Assembly (NCBI RefSeq): GCF_022682495.2
Contig: NC_071391.1
Location: 16,715,680 to 16,779,679 of the forward strand
Length of the DNA: 64,000 nt
Source of the DNA: Desmodus rotundus
Lineage: Eukaryota > Chordata > Mammalia > Chiroptera > Phyllostomidae
Direction of reading: 5' to 3'
Shown: one piece after another, positions 34,725 through 45,554 of the stretch
Layout: each line of letters begins with the position of its first letter
Position numbering within the stretch: position 1 is the stretch's first letter
Notes under the pieces: model-generated
Seen by the model: only the letters and a program-made list of their open reading frames with translations
What the model was told of the DNA's origin: nothing
The model's database searches: none
Position numbers and translations under genes: made by a program

Positions 34725-35164
34725 TTAAAAAGAGCTTGCAAAATGATTTGGTCTGGCCTTTCCCCCCTCTCCCCCTGTTTTACTCCAAAGAAACAATAAG
34801 GGCTTGACTGAATTGCCATTTTTAGTGGTTTGGTCTCTCCTGATGTGACAGTAACATTGGGCCAGCAGCTCAGGTTTGATTTACTCTGTAATGAGGCTTT
34901 AAGGGAGTGTTTTCTCCACTAATCTCTCTCTTACTCCCCTTGACTAGCAGCCACTGTGGCTTATAAATGTTGCCACTCTGTACCTCCCTGCAAGACGTGC
35001 TGATCAGTGTGAAATGTCAATGTCACTGTTATTTCTTTGAACTTGAGTTATTTTAGTCTTGTACCTCAAGCCCTAAATGAAGTTCCCAAACCATAAATAA
35101 ATGTGGTAATTGGCTCAAACCACAGCGACACTGGCAAGTCTTTGATATATTGCAAAACAGTCAC
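34725..35164. other. Candidate conserved non-coding block
   Basis: 34820-35140 is repeat-free and complex, with motifs such as GTAATGAGGCTTTAAG and CCATAAATAAATGTGGTAATTGG. Proposed from texture only. No open frame of interest. Confidence 0.2.
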
Positions 35165-35285
35165 ACGCTCCTCTGAGAATCAAAGTATTTCAGAGTTGGA
35201 TGAGGCCTTAGAGGTCATTTGCTCCTACTTTTTATTCTACCCCCTGGTTATATTGTGACTAAGGTATCAAGGGTCATGCAGGCCT
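35165..35285. repeat. Ancient MIR-like or MER-like fragment
   Basis: TCAGAGTTGGATGAGGCCTTAGAGGTCATTTGCTCC is a phrase seen in a mammal-wide ancient repeat (GAGCTGGAAGGGACCTTAGAGATCATCTAGTCC type). Confidence 0.4.
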
Positions 35286-35714
35286 TTGATATTTAAAGAA
35301 AATTGGTTTGAACTGCCTTACCCCGGGTTCAGTGAAAGGAAAGCACTCTCCAAAATAGTTCTGCAAAGTCTCCACATCCTCCTATTCGCTCATTGCCCTT
35401 CTTCTCTGTGAACGGCCTGTCTTAATTACAATTTGTTTCTTTTCTCTCAGTCATTCACCAAGACATAGTATTCCGCTCTTTTCCTTTGATTTTCTCCAAA
35501 CATTACTCGAAAAGGACGTTTGTGAATATACGAATCTTTACGGAAGACCACATGCAGCTTGTGTGACAACACAGCAAATGATATACAATCGAAGGGGCCG
35601 CCCCAACTTTAAAATTCCTTGTGCAAAGATGCCACTAGAAATTTGTCCTCAGCATTCCTGCTCAGCCTCTCATCCTTCTTCTTATTTTTTTAATCCTCAC
35701 TCCAGAATATATTT
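35286..35714. other. No gene seen; unassigned
   Basis: No recognised feature. Confidence 0.4.
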
Positions 35715-35835
35715 ATTGTTATTATTATTTTAAAGCATTTTATTGTATTTTTTCCATTATCGTTTATTCCCCTTATCCCCCGCTGCCCCCCCCCACACCT
35801 GCAATCACCACACTGTTGTCCACACTACTTTTTAT
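35715..35835 (-). mobile_element. Bat LINE 3'-end fragment, antisense
   Basis: TTTAAAGCATTTTATTGTATTTTTTCCATTATCG...CCCCTTATCCCCCGCTGCCCCCCCCC is an antisense LINE 3' UTR of the same type as 4484-4580. Confidence 0.6.
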
Positions 35836-36029
35836 TATTGATTTTTGGGAGGGAGGAAGGGAAAAAGAGAACATTGAGGTGAAAGTGAAACATCAATCAG
35901 TTGCTTCCTGTGTGCACCCCGACCAGGGATCAAACCTGCAACCTAGGTGTGTGCCCTGACCGGGAATCGAACCCACACCTTTTGGTGGACAGGACAGCAT
36001 TTCAACCAAATGAGCCACCCTGCCAGGGC
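35836..36029 (-). mobile_element. VES-type bat SINE, antisense
   Basis: Minus-strand GCCCTGGCAGGGTGGCTCA head, then a duplicated TCCCGGTCAGGGCACAC / TCCCTGGTCGGGGTGCAC motif, then a purine-rich (plus strand) block. It is inserted against a LINE 3' end in the same orientation. The duplication is not clear. Confidence 0.88.
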
Positions 36030-36114
36030 CTCTCATCCTACTTTAGAATACCTTAACTGTGCTTTGTATTTTATTGTACTCCATCATAAAAGTTTTTAAC
36101 TTCTTTTTAATTAA

Positions 36115-36468
36115 AAGGATTTTTTTTTTATTGTTTTCAATTACCGTTGCCATCAGTATTATTTTGTATTAGTTTCAGGTGTGCAGCACAGTGGTTAGAC
36201 AGCCATGTAGTTTACAAAGTGTTGCCCCTGATATTTCCAGCACCTACATGGTATCACACATCGTTACTACAATTTTATTGACTATACTTCCTGTGCTGTA
36301 CTTTACATCCCCACGACTATTTTGTAGCTACCAATGTGCATTTCTCAATCCCTTCACCTTCTTCACTCAGCCTTCCAATCCCCCTTCCCCTCTGGCAGCC
36401 ATCAGTCTGTTGTCAGTATCCATGAGTCTGTTTCTGTCTTGTTTGCTTGTTGATATTGTTCTTTCAGG
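36115..36468 (-). mobile_element. L1 3' UTR fragment, antisense
   Basis: GTATTAGTTTCAGGTGTGCAGCACAGTGGTTAGACAG, CTGTGCTGTACTTTACATCCCC, CTTCACCTTCTTCACTCAGCC and CTGTTGTCAGTATCCATGAGTCTG are the standard antisense L1 order. A 139-codon open frame (36179-36598) starts inside it and is not a gene. Confidence 0.7.
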
Positions 36469-36960
36469 GCGGCTAAATCTCCTCCAGCCTATCTCACGAA
36501 GGAAATCCACAAGGGAAACTTCATCTTCCGCTGATGACAAAATGTGTTGGGGTGTCTGGAGCCCGGGCAATGGGAGGTTACCAGGAAAAGCACAGTAACA
36601 AGTAACAGGAGTGTAGTTGCTCCACAATTCTAGGTCCTTGACTTCTCCGTTGATAAGAGTTTCTGGAGAAACAGTCATCCTCATCCTTAGGGACAGAGAG
36701 GGAGACACCCTTACAAAAGGAGATTGCCTTATTAATGTAAATTTATCTTACAGAAGGGTAACAAGTTCTACTGGGCTGTCAGAGCCTCTCCCATGTCTGC
36801 TAGTTCTTAAAAATAACCAGCTCGAGACCATCCTTCTGCCAAAGAGACGTATTTTGGAATTCAAATTCTGCTCACCTTCAACTATAAAACTGTTTAAGTT
36901 AGGCAGTGCAACGGAAAAACTTTGTAGGCTTCTCCTTAAGTTTTAATGAGGTGAGATATT
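36469..36960. repeat. Probable LTR-like repeat, family unresolved
   Basis: Moderately GC-rich sequence (GATGACAAAATGTGTTGGGGTGTCTGG, GTTACCAGGAAAAGCACAGTAAC, CCATCCTTCTGCCAAAGAGACG) with the look of an ERV LTR and lying between L1 pieces. No termini or duplication fixed. Confidence 0.35.
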
Positions 36961-37049
36961 AACCATTATAAGTTTGAAGATATTACTCAAGGACATACAA
37001 ATTATTTTATTATTAAATACACACAACTGTTACTATGTTGGGACTCAAA

Positions 37050-38545
37050 GTTGGTTTAAGAGCAGTTGTAGGTTCACAGCAACATTAAGAGGAAGATGCA
37101 GAGACTGCCCATTTATCCCTGCCCCACACATGCGTAGCCTCCCTGGTTATCCATATCAACGTAAGAAACGTCCAAACCTGTGTACTTTTTATGAGGGTTT
37201 TCTGAGCCAAAATGACTACCATTGCCAGGAAGCAAAATCTCAAAGGATTGAGAAAATGATCCTGAAAAATGACAGTTTTGCTACTTAATGTACACATCAG
37301 AATCAAAGGGGAAGACACAAGGAGGCTACGTGAAGTCCGTTGGTGATAGATTAGGGTGATGGCAGAAAGCGAGGCGGGAAAATCTCTGATACTGCATGAA
37401 AAGTGAAACAGACAGACACACACTTCGTTTACCTTGGTGGGTAAAGCGTAGTTAACAATTAACATCCACAGCACATAGAGATGGTGTTCGGGGAACAAAA
37501 ACAATCAGGGGTTCTGTGTTCTCTTGATCTGATGGGAGATTTTGCCCTGAGGGGTCTGGAGAAAGGGATTACTCTGACATTTCAAAGGTATGTTATTGTA
37601 GATGCGAAAAGACAGTACATAGGTTCAGTTAAGGTAAATATTGACCTCTGTCAATAATGATACTGGCCAAGAACGTGACTCGCTTTCAGCTGGGAAGTTT
37701 TTTCATTTCAAGACCATCCTGTGTGGTTACTTTCGGTCTCTGAGTTTATAAGGCCCACCATGCACACCTCTCCTGAGCTTCTCAAACTTAGTATGTGGCT
37801 CCTTTTTCATCCACATCCACGTGACCCACCAGAGTGGTACCTTTGTTACAGTCGATAACCCTACACTGACCCATCGTATTCAGCCAGAGTCCACACTTTC
37901 CCTGAGATCTCACTCTTAGTATAGTACATTCATTGTCCCAAAAGCTCTCTGTGCTCTGCCTATTCATCGCTCCCCCTAGCTCCTGGCAGCCACTGACCCT
38001 TTTACCATCCCCTTAGTTTTTCTTTTTCTGGAATGTTATGTAGTTGGAATCGTCATACAATATATAACCTTTTCTGATTGGCCTCTTTCAATTTGTAATA
38101 TGCATGTAAACTTACTCCATGTCTTTTTATGGCTTAATAGTATCAAGGAGGAAGAAATCTTCCTCTACCCTCTAGGTTCTTCTGGCTGGTCTAAGAATTG
38201 AACTAACATGGGGCAGATCAACCGTGGAAAATAACCACATTTAATTACATGTGTACACATGGGGGTTCCATAAAAATAAGGGACCCAAGGGCGAGATGGG
38301 AATTGTAAATCAAGTTGCTATATCCATGTACAGATTTTTGTGTGGACATGAGTTTCAGCTCTGTTGGGTAAACACCAGGGAACGTGATTGCTGGTTTGCA
38401 TAGTAAAAGTACGTTTAGTTTTATAAGAAGGCGCCAAACTGTCCTCCAATATGGGCGTGCCATTTTGCAGTGAATAGGATTTCCCACCAGCAATGAATTA
38501 GATTTCCTGTTGCTCCACATCTGTCTTTAGGTACGATTCTGGCCA
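37050..38545 (-). mobile_element. Old L1, antisense, interrupted twice
   Basis: Three pieces continue one another. 37050-37160 has GAGCAGTTGTAGGTTCACAGCAAC...CACACATGCGTAGCC. 37812-38140 has CCACCAGAGTGGTACCTTTGTTACAG...GGAATGTTATGTAGTTGGAATC. 38321-38545 has CATGTACAGATTTTTGTGTGGAC...CCAATGAAT-like...CCTGTTGCTCCACATC. Between them lie about 650 bp (37161-37811) and 180 bp (38141-38320) of foreign sequence. Open frames inside are not genes. Confidence 0.65.
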
Positions 38546-38864
38546 GTCTTTTTTTTTTTTTTACTGGTATAAATGGATGTTTTTCCAGTTAGAACAGGAT
38601 CCAAGACTGTGGCTTGATTAGAGAGAAATAAAAAAAAAATTAAAAGACACTCATTCTCTAAAATAAGCCAACGTGTTCTCAACCACTGGAGGAAAACGTG
38701 AGAAAGAATCATAGATCAGTCTGTTCATTATGACTATTGGGCTGAAGAGAGGATAGAAGTGTCTAAAACTTTGGACAGAATATTCACTTAATATTTGCTG
38801 TTAGAAAAAGGACAAATGATGTAACCCACTTTTGCTCCAGGGAATTAGGTATTATTTCTGAACA
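38546..38864. other. No gene seen; T-run and A-run
   Basis: A T-run at about 38549-38562 and an A-run near 38630 flank short unassigned DNA. Confidence 0.4.
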
Positions 38865-39270
38865 TGTTTTCATAAAGAATAGCATACATATAGAAAAATG
38901 CACCGTTCAAATTTCAATGGATTTTATATAAACTTGAGGACTGGGTAGCCAGCACCTGATCAAGAAGCAGAATATTCCCAGTATCCCAGAAGCCCATAAC
39001 ACTTCTTTCCAGTACCTCTTCTCTCTGAGACTCACAGTATCCTGACTTCCGATACCCTGAGTTTGCCTGGGTACCAGCGTGTTCAACAGTCAGATAGGAG
39101 CAGTGTGTTTCAGTCCAGTTCTTCTCACTCAATATCATTATGCTTTAATTCATTTATAGTCCTTGCTTTTTAATATTCCTTGTGAGAATTTCTGCTAACC
39201 AGTATTGTTAGATAATAGTTTTTCAGTCACTTATTCACTCCATGTTTAGTTATTGAGAGGCATGTGTGTT
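38865..39270 (-). mobile_element. Old L1 fragment, antisense
   Basis: AGCCAGCACCTGATCAAGAAGCAGAATATTCCCAG...CAGAAGCCCATAACAC...TATCCTGACTTCCGATACC...CTTCTCACTCAATATCATTATG follows an ancient L1 family in antisense. Confidence 0.6.
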
Positions 39271-39514
39271 AGAAGAGAATATGGCAAAGAAAGAAATCAT
39301 GGTGTTTCCCTCTGGAAGGTTTCAGGTTACAAGATGGATAAATAGTTGTAAGTTAAAAAATCTAAAAATAATTTTAATATATTCAGTGTTAAAAAAGAAA
39401 TGAATGGAGTAAAACATTTTTTGAAGTAGATTTTTACTTAAATATTGTGTTAAAGATTGAAAGCCTTATCTCAGGCAATACTTGCATAAATATCTTTATG
39501 CTTTCAAGGGATGA

Positions 39515-39905
39515 AAGCCAGATATATATTTTTTAAATTTTTATTGTTATTCAATTACAGTTGTATGCCTTTTCTCCCCATCCCTCCACCCCACCCCAGC
39601 CAAACCCACCTCCCTCCCCCACCTCCACCCTCCCCCTTGATTTTGTCCATGTGTCCTTTATAGTAGTTCCTGTAATCCCCTCTCCCCACTATCCCCTCCC
39701 TACTCCCCTCTGGCTATTGTTACGATGTTCTTAAGTTCAATGTCTCTGGTTATATTTTGTTTGCTTTTTTCTTTTGTTGATTATGTTCCACTTAAAGGCG
39801 AGATCATATGGTATTTGTCCCTCACCGTCTGGCTTATTTCACTTAGCATAATGCTCTCCAGTTCCATCCATACAGATATGTTTTCCATGTTTACTTTTTG
39901 AATGG
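39515..39905 (-). mobile_element. Young bat L1 3' end, antisense
   Basis: ATTTTTATTGTTATTCAATTACAGTTGTATGCC is the reverse complement of the terminus at 15.6 kb. A C-rich 3' UTR follows, then TTTCACTTAGCATAATGCTCTCCAGTTCCATCC, the standard antisense L1 sequence. Confidence 0.85.
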
Positions 39906-42900
39906 CTCACAGAACGAAAGCTAATTATACTCCATGAGGCTTCCACTGAGTGACAGAATCTTCAGTGCTGGCCAGTAGATCAAGCCAGGGGCTCGACAGC
40001 CTCTCTGACTGAACTACAAAACGTTTGATAGAATTCCACATGACAAACTCTTCCATTTGTTTTATGTTACCAATAAATTTGGAGTTTTAAGAAATCAGAT
40101 TTAAACCACCTTTTGTTTATTTATTTTTGTCCGTAAAGAGATTTCTTTACTTTCTTTAATTCCTTCTAAACTTTTTCTCCACATTCATATTGTCCCCACT
40201 TTGGCAATGGAAATTATCTTTTGACTAGAGCATTGAAGAGTAGTAATGACTCAATTAATCATTCAGGCCCACCCACATAGCAAGCACGTCTGTATATTAA
40301 TTCTTCCAGATTTCATTTTACTATCTGGCCCTAATCCTTTCTTGAATCTGATTGCTAGCTTTATTTTTTAATATTTGAAAACAATTTCATTGTAAGACTA
40401 TCTGACATAATTTTGCAAACAAGGCCATACATATGCACATACAACCATATGTATCATATGTATATTCTGCACATGTATAATAATTATATACATATAAAAA
40501 TATCCTCACGTGCATAGTATTTTAATATCCAAAAAGCCACTGCCAACAAATAAGCGCTTATTAATTACACCTTGCATTTTTCATCCCATTAACTGTGAGG
40601 AAGCCAAGGTTAACTTGACCAGTTACGTGGCCAGTCGGTATCTGATCTTCTGTTTGAATTCAGGTTTTAAGGGAAATCGAGTGTCCATTCCAATACCGAA
40701 GAGACAAATTAGTGTAGATTTATCGTCTGCATCTTCCCTCCGGGGAGATTAGGCCTCGTGAGAGCGTGGCGCGCTGAGAGAACCAGCAGGAGCACAGAGG
40801 ACATTGGGGGAAGGGAAAAAAGTAAGCGATTCCGCGTTTTCACTTCACCTAGATGCCACCTGTGCCGAAGGCCTGCCTGAGTCTAGGGCAACATCTCCCA
40901 AAATGTGTCATAGGGATGTGGAATTTTAATTGACCTGGAAAATAAAAGTGACACTAATACAAATGGAGATAGATGGCCAAAATATAATTTGACCGTCACT
41001 GAAATAATCAAAGTTAAGCAGACTCCTTTGCTCTAAAACCTTTCTGTCTTTAATACGATAGAACAGAGGGAGCATAACTGAATTGACCATAAAAACCTTT
41101 AGAAATTTTCCCGTGAAACATGTCACATAGTGTTTCACAGAACACACCTAAGACAACAATGCGTTAACAAATTATCCATGTATATTAGAAAAGTCAGCCT
41201 ACATGAGTATTTACACCAGAAAAATTAAGGAAAATTCATTTATAATCTTATCCCAATGACAGAATTATACCACGTGACCAGGAAATTTTATTACTTAGTG
41301 TTCTAATTATAAAGACTCTGCTCGTATTCCCAGACAGAAAATCCACTCTGTAACCTTGACCTCCATCAGAACTGGGCACAGACTTTAACAAAGGGAAGCT
41401 ATGCGGTGGACTGTTTTTCAGAGTCCCGGTCTCTCTGTGATTAATGCTCAACCAGAAATTGTTATTAGACTACATGCGTACATATTTAGGAAAGTAGAAT
41501 AAAATCTATTATGAATAAAAACCAAAGATTTATTTTTGAAAAGTCTTTCAAGGTGGTCTTCTTCTTTATGAGCAAGTTCTAAAAATGGGCAACAGGGGTC
41601 TTGATCCATGAAGACACTTGACACTTTAGTTTAACCCAAGTCAGACCAAATGGGCCACTGGTCAGATTCTTTTTGACCCCCAATGATAAAATAGATAAAG
41701 TCACTCAGTAAAACCTATGCCCTGGGACCTACGCCCTGATCTCTCTCTTTGCTCACCAACTGCTGTTGAAGACACCTCACTCTTTGCGTTTCTGTGTGCG
41801 ATGCAATAATTATGTTTCCATTATTCTTTTTTCCATCATGTTAGTTTCCCCGCAGGGAGGTAGAGACAACTTGTGTCTTAGGTAATTAATTTTTAGTATG
41901 CCAGCCTTTTAACAGCTTTTCTACAGTGAAGGTTATTTCTGTTTCTGGATCATTCCCTGGAGGACTTAATGTAGAAGCAATATGTAATTTGAGATTACAA
42001 ACACTAGCAGAATGCTGTTTGTTCTCCACCCAGTACCCTGGTATTCCCTTTACCAGCTCTGTTACGGCGTCCATCTCCCAGAGCCTAGGGGGTTTTGACT
42101 GATGACTCATACCTGCACTCTTTCCCCCAAAAGTATCCTTTAGAGACTAAAGCTGCCTTTACCTATAGAGGCTTGGGGGTTTATGTATCACTCTATTCCT
42201 TTGCTTCAAGGACAGAAAACTTCTGATGCAAATCAGACGTCAGATCCCTGAGGGGTCATGTTGCATTTAAACCTCCTGTGAACCTTCATTCCTGCTCAGC
42301 CCCTTCAGCATTCCTCTCATGTTCCTCTGTCACTCTACCTGGTTTCTCCTTAGAACTTTCTCATCATAAATTATGTGCCCATACATGTCAACAACAGGCT
42401 CTGCTTATGGAGAACCTATCCTAGGAAGGATGCCAGATAGAAAACAGTCAGGAAAGGAGGAACAAAGACATGAAACCAGGAATAGTGGAAATCCAAAGCT
42501 CTGGTTTTTCAGCATGTCAGTTCTACAAACCTACAGGCATGTGTGGGATCAGTCAGATGCTTTAATGCCACTAGGAAACGCATCAGGTTGGAGACTAGAC
42601 CAAACCATTAACTTTCAGCCTATGAGGGCAGTTGAGAGAACAATGTAGGAGTGGATAAAGAGAGTTTCATTTTAAATTAGGATGTTAGGGAATATTAACA
42701 CTAAAAAATAATCATTGATAAAAATCACTCCTGTATTTGAGACTGACAAAGAATGGTGGATTCAAGAAAGTCTAGAAGAACTCATTTCAGAAAAGAGGAA
42801 CGCTTCCTGGAAGAGAAAGGGGCCAGGGTTCTTTCCCGAGGGGAAGTACAAGGTGTAGGTGTGGGCAAGAGCATTTATCTTCTAGGGCATTTGCAGGGTT

Positions 42901-43019
42901 GAGGAAAGACAAATAACAAGGTCAAACTATCGGTCATGGTGGGGAAGGAAAGGGGATTTGAAGTTGCAAGTTTGGTAAAAGTCCAAGTAATACTTTTACC
43001 TTGGTAATTCACAACTCCA
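39906..43019. other. No gene seen; long unassigned stretch
   Basis: No repeat was named with confidence. It contains CATA/TATG-rich sequence at 40425-40500 and a CpG cluster at 40740-40850. Short open frames (for example 40510-40752 and 42373-42648 plus) carry no known domain. Confidence 0.35.
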
Positions 43020-43335
43020 CCAGACTCGTCTCAGTAAATAACAGCGAGGGCAAGGCCACGAAGGAGTCTCCACGGCCTCGAGCACTCTCGCTGCACTTGG
43101 AGCACAGCGGCCCCGCGGTTGGTTCTGAAGAGCAAAACAGGAAGCAACTGCCTCTTGGACCAAAGCAATAGCAATAAAAGAGCGTAGGCCCTCCTAAGAG
43201 GGAGCGCGGTCACACGCTGGTTGAAGGTTGGGCTGACCAAAATGCACTCAACCTCATTAAAGCTGGAGCTGAGCTGCAGCTCAACTTGACATTTCATCTC
43301 AGTTGCCAGACACAGAGCAGAGCTCACTGTATCCA
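43020..43335. other. Small CpG-enriched block
   Basis: About a dozen CpGs occur here, including CACGGCCTCGAG, AGCGGCCCCGCGGTT and GAGCGCGGTCACACG, against an almost CpG-free background. It is too short and too AT-rich overall for a classical island. A 112-codon minus-strand open frame (43031-43369) has a Leu-rich run but no recognisable family. Confidence 0.35.
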
Positions 43336-43499
43336 GGAAAAAACAGGAGAACACGGTAGTATGCTTCAAATTCTACTATTTCTCTACATAAAAGACCTTA
43401 TGTACAATTAAAATGTAAAATGTACAACAAATAATGGAAGTAGCGGGCAAACACTTTCAAATAATTACTTAAAACTGTTAAGGGTTTACAGCAAAGATT

Positions 43500-43910
43500 A
43501 AATGAGTAGGTGAGTGGCTGTGTACTCTCAACAAAGAAACTGGAATCTATTAAAAAAATAGGTCAATTAAAAGAATAAAAAATAAAAAAATATGCAGATA
43601 GTGAATATTTTACAAAAGAAGAAAAACTCAAAATTCTCTAAGTGGAACATTCAATATCTGAAATGAAAAAAGAAAGAAAAGCAAAGCAACAATGAAAACA
43701 ATAAACAGTAACTGGACATAATGGAAAAATGCTTGCTGCAGAAGAAGGATCAATGGACTTGAGAACAAGTCAATAAGCATTAACTAAACAGAAGTTCATA
43801 GAGCAAAAAAAAATTAAAACACTGGCTAGATTATAAATGATAGTGGAACGATGTCAAGCAGTCTCATATATGGGTAATTAAAGTCTAAGATTATCACAAA
43901 GGTATGTGAT
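43500..43910 (+). mobile_element. Decayed L1 ORF1-region fragment, sense
   Basis: The A-rich sequence has ATATCTGAAATGAAAAAAG, GCAGAAGAAGGATCAATGGACTTGAG and ATATATGGGTAATTAAAGTC in the order of the L1 ORF1 coiled-coil/RRM coding region. All frames are closed. Confidence 0.5.
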
Positions 43911-44429
43911 AACCTTGCTGACAGGTTCAGATAAATGAATCTGTAAGACAGTCTAAGGAGGCTCTGTTTTAAAAGATCACCCATGAAGTGGGCAACCGGA
44001 AAGAATTAAAACCCTAGCTCCCCCTTGAGGAAAGAGGTTTGGAGTTTGTTTTAATACCTACATTGAAGTACCAAACCACATTTTTCAGTCTTCATCTGAG
44101 TAGTCTAGAAAATATTGATCCCTTTAGGGAAAGACAGAGATTTGAACATTCAGAGTTGGCATAAAGGAGATGTAGAAAAAGAAAATAAGTCAACTTTTTT
44201 AAAAAAGAAAATCAGAACAGTGTAGATTCATCACAACGTAGTGGCAACTCACTAGTATATGCTTCGGGAGATCTGTCTTCCTGTTCAGAGTTATGTCTTG
44301 ACTGGCAGTGTGAGCTTAGGTTAGAGTGATTTTCCCTCCTTCAGGCCGTTTCCTCTTCTACAAGAGGAAGTGTTTGGGGATGACACTTGAGGGTACATGT
44401 ATCACTAAGAGTCTATGAAATTAATGGCT
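43911..44429. other. No gene seen; unassigned
   Basis: No recognised feature. Confidence 0.4.
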
Positions 44430-44657
44430 TAATTCAAGGTCTATAAACTACAGCTGAAGGCAAATCTGGCCCACTCCCTACGTTTATAGATAAAATTTTG
44501 TCAGAACACAGGTGTGCTCGTTCATAAACATACTGTCTGTGACTGTTTTTGAGCTTCAATGTCAGAACTACAGACTTGCAACAAAGACAATATGGCCTGC
44601 AAAGTCTGAACTATTTACCATCTGCACCCTCACAGATCAAGTTTGTCAGCTCTCGGC
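44430..44657. mobile_element. hAT-Charlie (MER1-group) non-autonomous element
   Basis: GGTCTATAAACTACAGCTGAAGGCAAATCTGGCCC, ATAAAATTTTGTCAGAACACAGG, CATACTGTCTGTGACTG, CAATATGGCCTGCAAAGTC and AAGTTTGTCAGC form the well-known MER1-group MITE order. The ends TATAAACTAC and AGTTTGTCAG are roughly inverted. Confidence 0.7.
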
Positions 44658-45310
44658 ATATCTGAATGGAAAGTGAACCTCTGAGAACCATCCCCAGTGT
44701 CCTCAGTCTGCATCTACTTGAATGGCTTTAGGGAGTCTCAGCTCTGCTTCAGTGATTCCCCTGCTGCTAAGAAGTACTGACTGCCCTTTCCAAGAATTTG
44801 ATCACCAAATTCTCCCAAGAGAGGGTCGTGACACCAAATTGTAATTCGGAGCAACAAAAAGGGTTTTCAAGGGGAAAGTAATGCTTAACCCAGAAAAAAT
44901 GAATTTCAAAATGGAGAAAGTGTATGCACAGTGCCATTTAGGGAAAGTATTTTATATAAAGAGATTTGATTATCATTAATATTATTGAAAAATATTCTGG
45001 TTCTCCTATTTCTAAACATACGGGAAGATTGAAAGTCCTATGGAAAATCCCCTGCAAGACTTCACACCAACTTGGAGGATCAGTTGGTGATGGATCCACT
45101 GTCAAGCTCCCTCGGATTTTTAGCAACATTTATTCCTTCACGACTATATGATTGAGAGCTCTGGCTTCTTTCATGTTGCTGGCCAGAGGATGCTCTCAGT
45201 TTTTAGAGGCCACCTTCAGTTCCTAGAACTCACGTGGCCCTCTATCTAGATCTTCTCACAATATGGAAGCTTCCTTCTTCACAGTAATCAAGGGAGAAAG
45301 AAAGCGAGTC
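44658..45310. other. No gene seen; unassigned
   Basis: No recognised feature. Two overlapping 61-63-codon frames lie on opposite strands at 44938-45151. Confidence 0.4.
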
Positions 45311-45318
45311 TGCTACTC

Positions 45319-45546
45319 CAGGGGTGCCCAACCACAGGGCTACAGACGGGTACCAGTCGGTGGCCCGTTAGGAACCCTGCCACACAGCAGGAGGTGAGTG
45401 CTCAGCAGGGGAGTGGGCGAAGCTTTGCTGGCATTACTGCCTGAGCTCTGCCCCCTCTTTCCCTCCCCCACTCACCACCGTGCTCCCTTGGAAAAACTGT
45501 CTTTCTCAAAACTGGTCCTTGGGGAGAAAAAGACTGGGGACCACTA
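45319..45546. mobile_element. hAT-type MITE with 8-bp target-site duplication
   Basis: The 5' end CAGGGGTGCCCAACC and 3' end GACTGGGGACCACTA are imperfect inverted repeats. The interior (CAGACGGGTACCAGTCGGTGGCCCGTTAGGAACC, CACACAGCAGGAGGTGAG) is a known eutherian hAT-family order. Flanks TGCTACTC (45311-45318) and TGCTACCG (45547-45554) match at 6 of 8 bases, the duplication length expected of hAT. Confidence 0.75.
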
Positions 45547-45554
45547 TGCTACCG

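Noticed and set aside
36179..36598. 139-codon open frame on the plus strand
   Set aside because: It begins in an antisense L1 3' UTR and runs into LTR-like sequence; no domain, no splice or promoter context.
37085..37504. 139-codon open frame on the minus strand
   Set aside because: It crosses the junction between an L1 fragment and an inserted segment and shows no protein family features.
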